Origin: Kineosporia aurantiaca JCM 3230 | Lineage (GTDB): Bacteria > Actinomycetota > Actinomycetes > Actinomycetales > Kineosporiaceae | DNA length: 64,000 nucleotides | NCBI GenBank assembly: GCA_000719025.1 | Contig: JODP01000006.1 | Coordinates: 744,001 to 808,000, forward strand | Direction of reading: 5' to 3' | In this document: positions 16,908 to 25,989 of the stretch, piece after piece | How positions within the stretch are numbered: position 1 is the first letter of the stretch | Layout of the letters: each line of letters opens with the position of its first letter | Position numbers and translations under genes: made by a program | The notes under the pieces: generated by a model | Told to the model about the DNA's origin: nothing | Seen by the model: only the letters and a program-made list of their open reading frames with translations | The model's database searches: none

Positions 16908-18230
16908 ATGACAGAAACTGAGCGCGAACCGGTCACCCTGACCCCGGTGCTGTCGAAGTACTGGAACGAGGCCGAGTCCTGGACGCTAGAGAGCTACGAG
17001 CGCAACGGCGGCTACCGGGCGCTGCGCAAGGCGCTGGCCATGGCCCCGGAAGACGTGGTCACCTCGGTGAAGGACTCGGGGCTGCGCGGCCGCGGCGGCG
17101 CCGGCTTCCCGACCGGCCTGAAGTGGAGCTTCCTGCCCAAGCCGGACGGCAACCCGCGGTACCTGGTGATCAACGCGGACGAGTCCGAACCCGGTACCTG
17201 TAAAGACATTCCGCTGATGATGGCGACCCCGCAGTACCTGATCGAGGGCGCGATCATCACCTGCCACGCGATCCGCGCCGAGCGCGCGTTCATCTACCTG
17301 CGCGGCGAGGTCGTCCACGTCTACCGCCGGCTGCTGGAGGCCGTCGAAGAGGCCCGGGCCAAGGGCTATCTCGGCGAGAACGTGCTCGGCAGCGGGCAGA
17401 ACATCGACATCGTGGTGCACGCCGGCGCCGGCGCCTACATCTGTGGCGAGGAGACGGCGCTGCTGGACTCGCTCGAAGGGCGGCGCGGCCAACCCCGGCT
17501 CAAGCCGCCGTTCCCGGCGGTGGCCGGCCTGTACGCCCGGCCCACCGTGGTGAACAACGTCGAGTCGATCGCCAGCGTTCCCTCGATCATCGACAACGGC
17601 TCGTCCTGGTTCGCCGGGATGGGCACCGCGAAGTCCAGCGGTTTCGGCTTCTTCTCGCTCTCCGGGCACGTGAAACAGCCCGGCCAGTACGAGGCTCCGC
17701 TGGGCATCACGCTGCGCGAGCTGATCGACATGGCCGGCGGCATGCGTGAGGGCCACGAGCTGAAGTTCTGGACGCCGGGCGGTTCCTCCACCCCGATGTT
17801 CACCGCCGAGCACCTCGACGTCCCGCTGGACTTCGAGTCCACCGCCGGGGCCGGCTCGATGCTCGGCACCCGGGCGCTGCAGATCTTCGACGAGACGGTC
17901 TGCGTGGTCCGGGCGGTGCTGCGCTGGACCGAGTTCTACGCGCACGAGTCCTGCGGCAAGTGCACCCCCTGCCGCGAGGGCACCTACTGGCTCGTCCAGG
18001 TGCTGCGTGAGCTGGAGAACGGCCAGGGCCAGCCCGGCGACCTGGACCGTCTGCTGGACATCTGCGACAACATCCTGGGCCGCTCGTTCTGCGCCCTCGG
18101 CGACGGCGCGACCAGCCCGATCAGCTCGTCCATCCAGTACTTCCGGGACGAGTACCTGCGTCACCTGGACGAGGGCGGCTGCCCGTTCGACCCGGTGAAG
18201 TCCACGCTCTTCGCGGGAGTGAACGCCTGA
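16908..18230 (+). CDS. nuoF: NADH-quinone oxidoreductase subunit F (NADH-binding)
   Basis: A 440-residue flavoprotein that binds NADH, FMN and cluster N3 at the tip of complex I. GRGGAGFPTGLKW starting at G61 and the segment GAGAYICGEETALLDSLEG are the nucleotide-binding motifs. The N3 ligands are C349, C352, C355 (ESCGKCTPCREG) and C395. It overlaps nuoG by one base (TGATG). There is no counterpart in the second nuo locus. Confidence 0.97.
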   Translation: MTETEREPVTLTPVLSKYWNEAESWTLESYERNGGYRALRKALAMAPEDVVTSVKDSGLRGRGGAGFPTGLKWSFLPKPDGNPRYLVINADESEPGTCKDIPLMMATPQYLIEGAIITCHAIRAERAFIYLRGEVVHVYRRLLEAVEEARAKGYLGENVLGSGQNIDIVVHAGAGAYICGEETALLDSLEGRRGQPRLKPPFPAVAGLYARPTVVNNVESIASVPSIIDNGSSWFAGMGTAKSSGFGFFSLSGHVKQPGQYEAPLGITLRELIDMAGGMREGHELKFWTPGGSSTPMFTAEHLDVPLDFESTAGAGSMLGTRALQIFDETVCVVRAVLRWTEFYAHESCGKCTPCREGTYWLVQVLRELENGQGQPGDLDRLLDICDNILGRSFCALGDGATSPISSSIQYFRDEYLRHLDEGGCPFDPVKSTLFAGVNA

Positions 18231-20875
18231 TGACAGTCACTGAAGACCCGGCCGCCAAGGCCCCGGTCGACCTGGTCACCCTGACCATCGACGGGATCGA
18301 GGTCAGCGTGCCCAAGGGCACCCTGGTGATCCGCGCGGCCGAGGAACTCGGCATCGCCATCCCGCGGTTCTGCGACCACCCGCTGCTGGCCCCGGCCGGG
18401 GCCTGCCGGCAGTGCCTGGTCGAGGTGGCCATGCCCGGCCCGGACGGCAGCCTGCGCAACATGCCCAAGCCCCAGGCCTCCTGCACCATGGAGGTCGGCA
18501 AGGGCATGGTGGTGAAGACCCAGCTGACCTCGGCGGTGTCGGAGAAGGCGCAGCGCGGGGTGATGGAGCTGCTGCTGATCAACCACCCGCTGGACTGCCC
18601 GATCTGCGACAAGGGCGGCGAGTGCCCGCTGCAGAACCAGGCGATGGCCAACGGCCAGGGCAGCAGCCGGTTCTCGGAGGTCAAGCGGACCTTCCCGAAG
18701 CCGATCCGGATCTCCACCCAGGTCCTGCTGGACCGCGAGCGCTGCATCCTCTGCCAGCGCTGCACCCGGTTCTCAAAGGAGATTGCCGGCGACCCGTTCA
18801 TCGATCTGCAGATGCGCGGCGCGCACCAGCAGATCGGCACGTTCTCGCCGGGCGTGCTGGACTTCCACGTCGACCTGCCCTTCCCGACCGTGCGCACCAG
18901 CGAGGAGCTGGAACCCACCGTCGAGACGGAGTTGCAGGGATCGATTGAGGACGAGTCGCGCGGCGCGACCCGAGGGCACCGCACCGGGACGTACGCGGCC
19001 GACAGCATCAGCAGCGCCCGGACCAGCACGCAGGGCGAGGCGATGCTGGACGAGTCGGGTCAGCCGTTCGCCAGCTACTTCTCCGGCAACACCATCCAGA
19101 TCTGCCCGGTCGGCGCGCTGACCGGGGCGGCCTACCGGTTCCGGGCCCGGCCGTTCGACCTGGTCTCGACCAAGGGTGTCTGCGAGCACTGCTCCTCCGG
19201 CTGCGCGCTGCGGGTCGACCACCGCCGCGGCAAGGTGGTCCGCCGCCTGGCCGCCGACGACCCGGCGGTGAACGAGGAGTGGAACTGCGACAAGGGCCGC
19301 TGGGCGTTCAACTGGTCGACCGGGGCCGACCGGCTCACCCACCCGCTGGTGCGGGACGCGGAGACCGGTGAGCTGGAGCCGGTTTCCTGGCCGTACGCGC
19401 TGCAGGTCGCGGCCCAGGGTCTGCTGCGGGCGCGGGAGGAAGGCGGCGTGGGGGTGCTCCCCGGCGGTCGGCTGACCGTCGAGGACGCGTACGCCTACGC
19501 CAAGTTCGCCCGGGTCGTGCTGCGGACCAACGACATCGACTTCCGGGCCCGGGCGCACTCGGCGGAGGAGGAGGCCTTCCTCGGCCACACCGTCGCCGGA
19601 ACCGGCCTGGGGGTCACCTTCGCCCAGCTCGAGGCGGCGCCGTCGGTGCTGCTGGCCGGGCTCGAGGCGGAGGAGGAGGCGGCCAGCATCTTCCTCCGGC
19701 TGCGGAAGTCGGTGCTGCGCGGCAAGAAGCAGGTCTTCTCGATCGCTCCCTGGGCCAGCCGCGGCCTAATCAAGCTGTCCGGCACCCTGCTGCAGACCGT
19801 CCCCGGCCAGGAGGCCACCGCCCTGGGCACCCCGGCCGCCGCCGAGGCGGTGGCCGCCCCCGGATCGGTGATCCTGCTCGGCCCCCGGCTGACCGAGTCG
19901 CCCGGCGCCTACCAGGCCGCTCTGGCCCTGGCCGCGAGCACCGGGGCCCGGCTGGCCTGGGTCCCGCGGCGGGCCGGGGAGCGGGGCGCGGTCGAGGCCG
20001 GCGCCCTGCCGTCCCTGCTGCCCGGCGGCCGCCCGGTCGCCGATCCGGCCGCCCGGGTGGACATCGCGGCCGCCTGGGACGTGGAGAGCCTGCCCGCCCA
20101 GCCCGGCCGGGACACCACCCGGATCATCGACGACGCGGCCGCCGGAATCCTTTCCGGCCTGCTCGTCGGCGGTCTGGACCCGGACGACCTGCCCGACCCG
20201 GCGGCCACCCGGGCCGCCCTGGAGACGGCGTCCTTCGTGGTCAGCCTCGAGGTCCGGGCCAGCGCGGTGACCGCCTACGCGGACGTCGTGCTGCCGGTCG
20301 CCCCGCCCGCCGAGAAGGGCGGCACGTACCTGAACTGGGAGGGCCGCTGGCGGGAGTTCCCGCAGGCGCTCACCTCGGACGCGCTCAGCGACGGCGAGGT
20401 GCTCGACTCGCTGGCCTCCGAGGCCGACGTCTGGCTGGGGCTGCGCGGCGAGAAGGCCGGCTACGCCGAACTGGCGCAGCTCGGCCTCTGGGAAGGCGCC
20501 CGGGCCGAGCGGCCCGAGGCGCACACCGTCGCCCCGGCCGCGACCACCGTGCTCTCGACCTGGTCGATGCTGCTGGACCGGGGCCGGCTGCAGGACGGCG
20601 AGCCCTACCTGGCCGGCACCGCGCACCGCGCGGTCGCCCGCATTTCGCCCGCCACCGCCGCGGAACTCGGCGTTCAGCCGGGGATCGCGACCACGGTGAC
20701 GGTGTCCAACGATCGTGGGGAGATCACCTTGCCGCTCGCCGTCACCCCGATGCCGGACGACGTCGTCTGGCTGCCCAGCAACTCCCCGGGCAGCCCGGTC
20801 CGGGCCCGGCTGGCGGCCGGTAACGGCGACCCGGTCGCCGTCCGGGTGTTCAGCGACCAGCTGATGGGAGCCTGA
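18230..20875 (+). CDS. nuoG: NADH-quinone oxidoreductase subunit G
   Basis: An 881-residue iron-sulfur subunit. The N-terminus has a ferredoxin-like 2Fe-2S domain (FCDHPLLAPAGACRQCLVEV), then the His-Cys 4Fe-4S region (HPLDCPICDKGGECPLQ) and further 4Fe-4S ligands (RCILCQRCTRF). A later CEHCSSGC segment with a distal CDKG corresponds to the extra N7-type cluster found in some bacteria. The rest is a molybdopterin-oxidoreductase-like fold with a C-terminal dinucleotide-binding-like domain, without cofactor in this family. Confidence 0.96.
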   Translation: MTVTEDPAAKAPVDLVTLTIDGIEVSVPKGTLVIRAAEELGIAIPRFCDHPLLAPAGACRQCLVEVAMPGPDGSLRNMPKPQASCTMEVGKGMVVKTQLTSAVSEKAQRGVMELLLINHPLDCPICDKGGECPLQNQAMANGQGSSRFSEVKRTFPKPIRISTQVLLDRERCILCQRCTRFSKEIAGDPFIDLQMRGAHQQIGTFSPGVLDFHVDLPFPTVRTSEELEPTVETELQGSIEDESRGATRGHRTGTYAADSISSARTSTQGEAMLDESGQPFASYFSGNTIQICPVGALTGAAYRFRARPFDLVSTKGVCEHCSSGCALRVDHRRGKVVRRLAADDPAVNEEWNCDKGRWAFNWSTGADRLTHPLVRDAETGELEPVSWPYALQVAAQGLLRAREEGGVGVLPGGRLTVEDAYAYAKFARVVLRTNDIDFRARAHSAEEEAFLGHTVAGTGLGVTFAQLEAAPSVLLAGLEAEEEAASIFLRLRKSVLRGKKQVFSIAPWASRGLIKLSGTLLQTVPGQEATALGTPAAAEAVAAPGSVILLGPRLTESPGAYQAALALAASTGARLAWVPRRAGERGAVEAGALPSLLPGGRPVADPAARVDIAAAWDVESLPAQPGRDTTRIIDDAAAGILSGLLVGGLDPDDLPDPAATRAALETASFVVSLEVRASAVTAYADVVLPVAPPAEKGGTYLNWEGRWREFPQALTSDALSDGEVLDSLASEADVWLGLRGEKAGYAELAQLGLWEGARAERPEAHTVAPAATTVLSTWSMLLDRGRLQDGEPYLAGTAHRAVARISPATAAELGVQPGIATTVTVSNDRGEITLPLAVTPMPDDVVWLPSNSPGSPVRARLAAGNGDPVAVRVFSDQLMGA

Positions 20876-20878
20876 GCG

Positions 20879-22210
20879 ATGTACCTCGCGCCGATCGCGG
20901 CGACGGTCTCGGAGAATCCGGTCGCGGACTTCTCCGAGGACAACGGCTGGGTCGTCCTGCTCAAGGCGGTGCTGCTGTTCGGTTTCGCGGTGGTCGCCAC
21001 CCTGCTGATGATCTGGGCCGAGCGCCGGGTGGTGGGCCGGATGCAGTCCCGTCCGGGCCCCAACCGCAACGGGCCCTTCGGTCTGCTGCAGTCGCTGGCC
21101 GACGGCGTGAAGCTGGCCCTGAAGGAGGACATCATCCCGGCGGCGGCCGACAAGGCGGTGTTCATCATCGCCCCGGCGATCTCCTGCACCGCCTGCTTCG
21201 TCTCCTTCGCGGTGATCCCGTTCGGGCCCACGGTGAAGATCCCGTGGACCGACATCCACACCCCGCTGCAGCTCACCGACCTGAACGTGGCCGTGCTGTT
21301 CATCCTGGCGGTGGCCGGCATCGGGGTGTACGGGATCGTGCTGGCGGGCTGGTCGTCCGGCTCGACCTACCCGCTGCTGGGGGGCCTGCGCTCCTCGGCC
21401 CAGGTGATCTCCTACGAGATCGCGATGGGGCTCTCGCTGGTCAGCGTCTTCCTCTACTCCGGGTCGATGTCCACCTCGGCGATCGTGGACGCGCAGCACA
21501 CCATCTGGTGGTGCCTGCCGCTGCTGCCCTCGTTCGTGATCTACGTGATCGCCATGGTCGGCGAGACCAACCGGGCCCCGTTCGACCTGCCCGAGGCCGA
21601 GGGTGAACTGGTCGGTGGTTTCCACACCGAGTACAGCTCGCTCAAGTTCGCCCTGTTCTTCCTGGCCGAGTACGTCAACATGGTCACCGTCTCGATGCTG
21701 GCGACCACGCTGTTCCTCGGCGGCTGGCGGGCCCCCTGGCCGATCTCGCTGTGGCACGACGCGAACACCGGCTACTGGCCGATCATCTGGTTCGTGGTCA
21801 AGACCTGCATCTTCCTGTTCTGCTTCATCTGGCTGCGTGGCACCTTGCCGCGACTGCGCTACGACCAGTTCATGCGCTTCGGCTGGAAGATCCTGATCCC
21901 GACCGCGCTGCTGTGGACCATGGCGGTCGCCGTGGTCCGGGCGATGGACCAGTTCGGCGACATCGACCGCCGCGACCGGGTGATGATCCTGATCGGCGTC
22001 GTCCTGGTGCTGGCCCTGATCTGGGGGGCCTTCGAGGCCCTGCGGACCCGGGCCCCGGAGGAGGAACCGGTCGACCCGGACGAGCCGGTGGACCCGTTCG
22101 CCGGTGGCTTCCCGGTCCCCCCGATGCCCGGGCAGAAGCTGGTCCGGACCAACGGTGCTGCTCCCCAAAAGACGGAAACACCTGCACTGGAGGAGGTCCG
22201 CGGTGGCTGA
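20879..22210 (+). CDS. nuoH: NADH-quinone oxidoreductase subunit H
   Basis: A 443-residue membrane subunit with eight or nine transmembrane helices that joins the membrane and peripheral arms and lines the quinone tunnel. Conserved segments are ERRVVGRMQSRPGPNRNGP, SLADGVKLALKEDIIP and GETNRAPFDLPEAEGELVGG. It is longer than the second copy (323 residues) because of a charged Glu/Asp/Pro-rich C-terminal tail of about 85 residues. It overlaps nuoI by eight bases. Confidence 0.97.
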   Translation: MYLAPIAATVSENPVADFSEDNGWVVLLKAVLLFGFAVVATLLMIWAERRVVGRMQSRPGPNRNGPFGLLQSLADGVKLALKEDIIPAAADKAVFIIAPAISCTACFVSFAVIPFGPTVKIPWTDIHTPLQLTDLNVAVLFILAVAGIGVYGIVLAGWSSGSTYPLLGGLRSSAQVISYEIAMGLSLVSVFLYSGSMSTSAIVDAQHTIWWCLPLLPSFVIYVIAMVGETNRAPFDLPEAEGELVGGFHTEYSSLKFALFFLAEYVNMVTVSMLATTLFLGGWRAPWPISLWHDANTGYWPIIWFVVKTCIFLFCFIWLRGTLPRLRYDQFMRFGWKILIPTALLWTMAVAVVRAMDQFGDIDRRDRVMILIGVVLVLALIWGAFEALRTRAPEEEPVDPDEPVDPFAGGFPVPPMPGQKLVRTNGAAPQKTETPALEEVRGG

Positions 22211-22823
22211 CCGCGATACGAACGAAGGTGAAGGGGGCGGCTGGCTCTCCGCCTTCGCCCCGGTCGCCGGGTTCGGCGTCACCTTCGCGACGATGTTCAC
22301 GAAGGTCGTCACCGAGGAGTACCCGGAGCAGAAGGTGCCGACCGCACCCCGGTTCCACGGGCGTCATCAGTTGAATCGCCACCCGGACGGCCTGGAGAAG
22401 TGCATCGGCTGCGAGCTGTGCGCCTGGGCCTGCCCGGCGGACGCGATCTACGTCGAGGGCGCGGACAACACCGAGGAGGAACGCTTCTCACCCGGTGAGC
22501 GCTACGGCCGCGTCTACCAGATCAACTACCTGCGCTGCATCCTCTGCGGTCTGTGCATCGAGGCCTGCCCGACCCGGGCGCTGACCATGACGAACGAGTA
22601 CGAGCAGCTGAAGGGCCCGACCCGGGCCGGCCTGATCTTCGAGAAGCAGGACCTGCTCGGCCCGGTGCTCGGCGGGATGCTCCCGGCGCCGCACCCGATG
22701 GTGCCCGGCACCACCGAGAAGGACTACTACCAGGGCAAGGTCACCCAGGCGGTGCCCGAGCAGCAGGACTGGGTGGACGCCCGCAACGGTGACGACGAGC
22801 CGGTCGAGGAGGGTGTGCGGTGA
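22203..22823 (+). CDS. nuoI: NADH-quinone oxidoreductase subunit I
   Basis: A 206-residue ferredoxin-like subunit that carries clusters N6a and N6b, bridging NuoG to NuoB. The two CxxCxxCxxxC motifs are C67/C70/C73/C77 (CIGCELCAWACP) and C112/C115/C118/C122 (CILCGLCIEACP). The GTG start is chosen because GGAGGAGG lies just upstream, inside the 3' end of nuoH; a longer in-frame ATG would run far into nuoH. It is conventional in size, unlike NuoI2. Confidence 0.96.
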   Translation: MADRDTNEGEGGGWLSAFAPVAGFGVTFATMFTKVVTEEYPEQKVPTAPRFHGRHQLNRHPDGLEKCIGCELCAWACPADAIYVEGADNTEEERFSPGERYGRVYQINYLRCILCGLCIEACPTRALTMTNEYEQLKGPTRAGLIFEKQDLLGPVLGGMLPAPHPMVPGTTEKDYYQGKVTQAVPEQQDWVDARNGDDEPVEEGVR

Positions 22824-23737
22824 TCGGCGCCTCTCTGCTCCTGAGCCAGGCCACCCCGGGGGCGGCCGACTACGGCAGCTCCGGCGAGAACTGGCTGTTC
22901 TGGGTGATCGCCATCATCACCGTGCCGGCCGCGCTCGGCCTGCTGTTCGCCCGCAAGGCGGTGCACGCGGCGCTCTGCATGGCTCTGGTGATGGTCTGCC
23001 TGGGCATCGTCTACCTGGCGCTGCAGGCCCCGTTCCTCGGCGTGGTGCAGATCTTCGTCTACGCCGGCGCCGTGATGATGCTCTTCCTCTTCCTGGTGAT
23101 GCTGGTCGGCGTCGACTCCTCGGACTCGCTGGTCGAGACGATCAAGGGCCAGCGCTGGCTGGCCTTCGTCTTCGGGGTCGCCCTGGCGGTGCTGATGATC
23201 GCGGTGATCGGTCAGGTCACCTTCACCGACGGCGCCCGCGGCCTGCAGGACATCGACACCGCGGGCAACATGACCAAGATGGCCGAGCTGATCTTCGGCT
23301 CCTACGTCTGGGCCTTCGAGGCGACCAGCGCCCTGCTGATCACCGCCGTGCTCGGCGCGATGATGCTGGCCCACCGCGAGCGGCTCACCCCCAAGCCGAC
23401 CCAGCGCGACCTGGCGATCAAGCGGATCAAGGAAGGCCCGATCAAGGCCCCGCTGCCCGCCCCCGGTGTGTTCGCCCGGCACAACGCGGTCGACATCCCG
23501 GCCCTGCTGCCGGACGGCACGCCGTCCGAGCTGTCGGTCTCCCGGGTGCTCGCCGCCCGCGGCCAGAACCGTTCGGTGCTCACGGTCTCCGAGGACGTGA
23601 CGATCATCGAGGCGGAGATCAGCCCGGCCGGGCAGAATCTCGCGGACCCCCAGGGCCACGGCCTGAAGGGGGCCCGGGACCGCAACGTGGACGGCGCCCC
23701 GGTGGCGGACGACGTGAATGAAGGGAGCCGGGCGTGA
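22820..23737 (+). CDS. nuoJ: NADH-quinone oxidoreductase subunit J
   Basis: A 305-residue membrane subunit. The N-terminal half has five transmembrane helices, including the conserved QIFVYAGAVMMLFLFLVMLVG helix with the pi-bulge region important for proton translocation. The last 120 residues are a hydrophilic tail (from about 185) not found in E. coli NuoJ. The GTG start overlaps nuoI by four bases, and the stop overlaps nuoK by four. Confidence 0.96.
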   Translation: MIGASLLLSQATPGAADYGSSGENWLFWVIAIITVPAALGLLFARKAVHAALCMALVMVCLGIVYLALQAPFLGVVQIFVYAGAVMMLFLFLVMLVGVDSSDSLVETIKGQRWLAFVFGVALAVLMIAVIGQVTFTDGARGLQDIDTAGNMTKMAELIFGSYVWAFEATSALLITAVLGAMMLAHRERLTPKPTQRDLAIKRIKEGPIKAPLPAPGVFARHNAVDIPALLPDGTPSELSVSRVLAARGQNRSVLTVSEDVTIIEAEISPAGQNLADPQGHGLKGARDRNVDGAPVADDVNEGSRA

Positions 23738-24033
23738 ACCAGGTTCACTGGCTCTATCTTTCGGTCCTGCTGTTCTCGATCGGCGCCTCGGTGGTGCTGG
23801 TCCGGCGCAACGCGCTGGTCGTCTTCATGGGTGTCGAGCTGATGCTGAACGCCGCCAACCTGGCGTTCGTCACCTTCGCCCGGATCCAGGGGAACATCGA
23901 GGGCCAGGTGATCGCCCTGTTCGTGATGCTCGTGGCGGCCGCCGAGGTGGTCGTCGGGCTGGCGATCATCTTCACCATCTTCCGCACCCGCAGGTCGGCG
24001 TCCGTGGACGACGCGAACCTGCTGAAGTACTGA
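23734..24033 (+). CDS. nuoK: NADH-quinone oxidoreductase subunit K
   Basis: A 99-residue subunit with three transmembrane helices, homologous to MrpC. The two membrane glutamates needed for proton transfer are seen in MGVELMLNAANLAFV and in AAAEVVVGLAIIF. The GTG start overlaps the nuoJ stop. Confidence 0.97.
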   Translation: MNQVHWLYLSVLLFSIGASVVLVRRNALVVFMGVELMLNAANLAFVTFARIQGNIEGQVIALFVMLVAAAEVVVGLAIIFTIFRTRRSASVDDANLLKY

Positions 24034-24044
24034 GAGGCTCGGCG

Positions 24045-25970
24045 ATGATTGCGGAGACCGGCGTTTACACCGCCGCCGATGGCGTCGTGCAGTCCGGGGC
24101 CTGGCTGCTGATCGCGCTGCCGGCCCTCGGTGCCGCGATCCTCCTGCTCGGCGGACGCCGGCTGGACCGATGGGGCCACTGGCTCGGCGTCCTGATGAGC
24201 TGGGCCGCCTTCGTCTGGGGGGCGCTGCTGTTCTTCAGCCTCCTCGGCGCCGACAATGACGCCCGCGCGGTCCATCTGCACCTGTTCACCTGGATCCAGG
24301 TAGGCACGTTCGACCTCGACGCCGGGTTGCTGGTCGACCAGCTCTCGATCGCCTTCGTCCTGCTGGTGACGTTCGTCGGCTCGCTGATCCACGTCTACTC
24401 CGTGGCCTACATGGAGCACGACCCGGACCGCCGCCGGTTCTTCGCCTACCTGAACCTCTTCGTCGCCTCGATGCTCCTCCTGGTCCTGGCCGACTCGTAC
24501 CTGCTGATGTTCGTCGGCTGGGAGGGCGTCGGTCTGGCGTCCTACCTGCTGATCGGTTTCTGGAACCAGAACCCGGCCTACGCCACCGCGGCGAAGAAGG
24601 CGTTCATCGTCAACCGGGTCGGTGACGTGGGCCTTTCGCTGGCGATCATGGCGATGTTCGCCGCCTTCGGCAGCGTCACCTTCAGCGACGTCTTCCAGAA
24701 CGCGCACGCCGCCAGCGAGGGCAAGCTCACCGTGATCGGCCTGCTGCTGCTGGTCGGGGCGTGCGGTAAGTCCGCGCAGTTCCCGCTGCAGTCCTGGCTC
24801 GGCGACGCGATGGCGGGCCCGACCCCGGTGTCCGCCCTGATCCACGCGGCCACGATGGTCACCGCCGGCGTCTACCTGGTGGTCCGCTCCGGCCCGGTCT
24901 ACACCGGCGCGCCGGACGCGCAGCTGGTGGTCGTCATCGTCGGCGCGATCACCCTGGTCTACGGGGCGATCGTGGGCTGCGCGAAGGACGACATCAAGAA
25001 GGCCCTGGCGGCCTCCACGATGTCGCAGATCGGCTACATGATGCTGGCCGCCGGGCTGGGCCCGGTCGGCGCCGCGTTCGCGATCTTCCACCTGCTCACC
25101 CACGGCTTCTTCAAGGCCGGCATGTTCCTCGGGGCCGGCTCGGTGATGCACGGGATGAACGACTCGGTGAACATGCGCACGTTCGGCCGGCTCTCCGGGG
25201 TCATGAAGATCACCTGGGTCACCTTCGGCCTGGGCTGGCTGGCGATCATCGGCTTCCCGCTGCTGTCCGGCTACTGGAGCAAGGACAAGATCATCGAGGC
25301 CGCCTTCACCGGCGACGGCTGGCGGCCCTGGGTTTTCGGCCTGACCGCGATGCTGGCCGCCGGGGTCACCGCGTTCTACATGTCCCGGCTCTTCTTCATG
25401 ACCTTCCAGGGCAAGGAGAAGCGCTGGGAGAAGGACGCCCACCCGCACGAGTCCCCGCTCCTGATGACCGTCCCGATGATGATCCTGGCGATCGGCTCGG
25501 CCTTCCTGGGTCTTGCCCTCGGTGTCACCAGCGGCCTGGCCAACTGGCTCGAGCCGGTCACCGGCGGGCACGAGGAGGAGGACCCGGTGCTCGCGGTCCC
25601 GGTGATCACCGGGATCACCCTGGTCCTGATCGCCCTCGGGGTGGCCATCGCCTGGCGGATGTACTGGCAGGCCACGGTTCCGGTGACCGCGCCGCGGGGC
25701 AGCCTGCTGACCCGGGCGGCCCGCCGCGACCTGTTCCAGGACGACATCAACGAGGGTCTGTTCATGCGGCCGGGCCAGTACCTGACCCGCGCCCTGGTGT
25801 TCGTGGACAACCGAGGGGTGGACGGGGCCGTACGCGGCCTGGCCGCGCTCATCGGGGGGCTCGGCGGCCGGCTGCGCCGGGTCCAGACCGGTCTGGTCCG
25901 CTCGTACGCCGCGTCGATGCTCGCGGGCGTCGTCATCCTTCTGGGCGGCGTGCTCGCCGTTCGCCTCTGA
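24045..25970 (+). CDS. nuoL: NADH-quinone oxidoreductase subunit L
   Basis: A 641-residue antiporter-like proton-pumping subunit with about 16 transmembrane helices and the long amphipathic lateral helix at the C-terminus. Family segments are LMFVGWEGVGLASYLLIGFW, GKSAQFPLQSWLGDAMAGPTP and HAATMVTAGVYL. The ATG start, 11 bp after nuoK with GAGAGG upstream, is chosen over longer frames that overlap nuoJ and nuoK. Confidence 0.97.
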   Translation: MIAETGVYTAADGVVQSGAWLLIALPALGAAILLLGGRRLDRWGHWLGVLMSWAAFVWGALLFFSLLGADNDARAVHLHLFTWIQVGTFDLDAGLLVDQLSIAFVLLVTFVGSLIHVYSVAYMEHDPDRRRFFAYLNLFVASMLLLVLADSYLLMFVGWEGVGLASYLLIGFWNQNPAYATAAKKAFIVNRVGDVGLSLAIMAMFAAFGSVTFSDVFQNAHAASEGKLTVIGLLLLVGACGKSAQFPLQSWLGDAMAGPTPVSALIHAATMVTAGVYLVVRSGPVYTGAPDAQLVVVIVGAITLVYGAIVGCAKDDIKKALAASTMSQIGYMMLAAGLGPVGAAFAIFHLLTHGFFKAGMFLGAGSVMHGMNDSVNMRTFGRLSGVMKITWVTFGLGWLAIIGFPLLSGYWSKDKIIEAAFTGDGWRPWVFGLTAMLAAGVTAFYMSRLFFMTFQGKEKRWEKDAHPHESPLLMTVPMMILAIGSAFLGLALGVTSGLANWLEPVTGGHEEEDPVLAVPVITGITLVLIALGVAIAWRMYWQATVPVTAPRGSLLTRAARRDLFQDDINEGLFMRPGQYLTRALVFVDNRGVDGAVRGLAALIGGLGGRLRRVQTGLVRSYAASMLAGVVILLGGVLAVRL

Positions 25971-25989
25971 ATCGCTGATTGAGGAACCG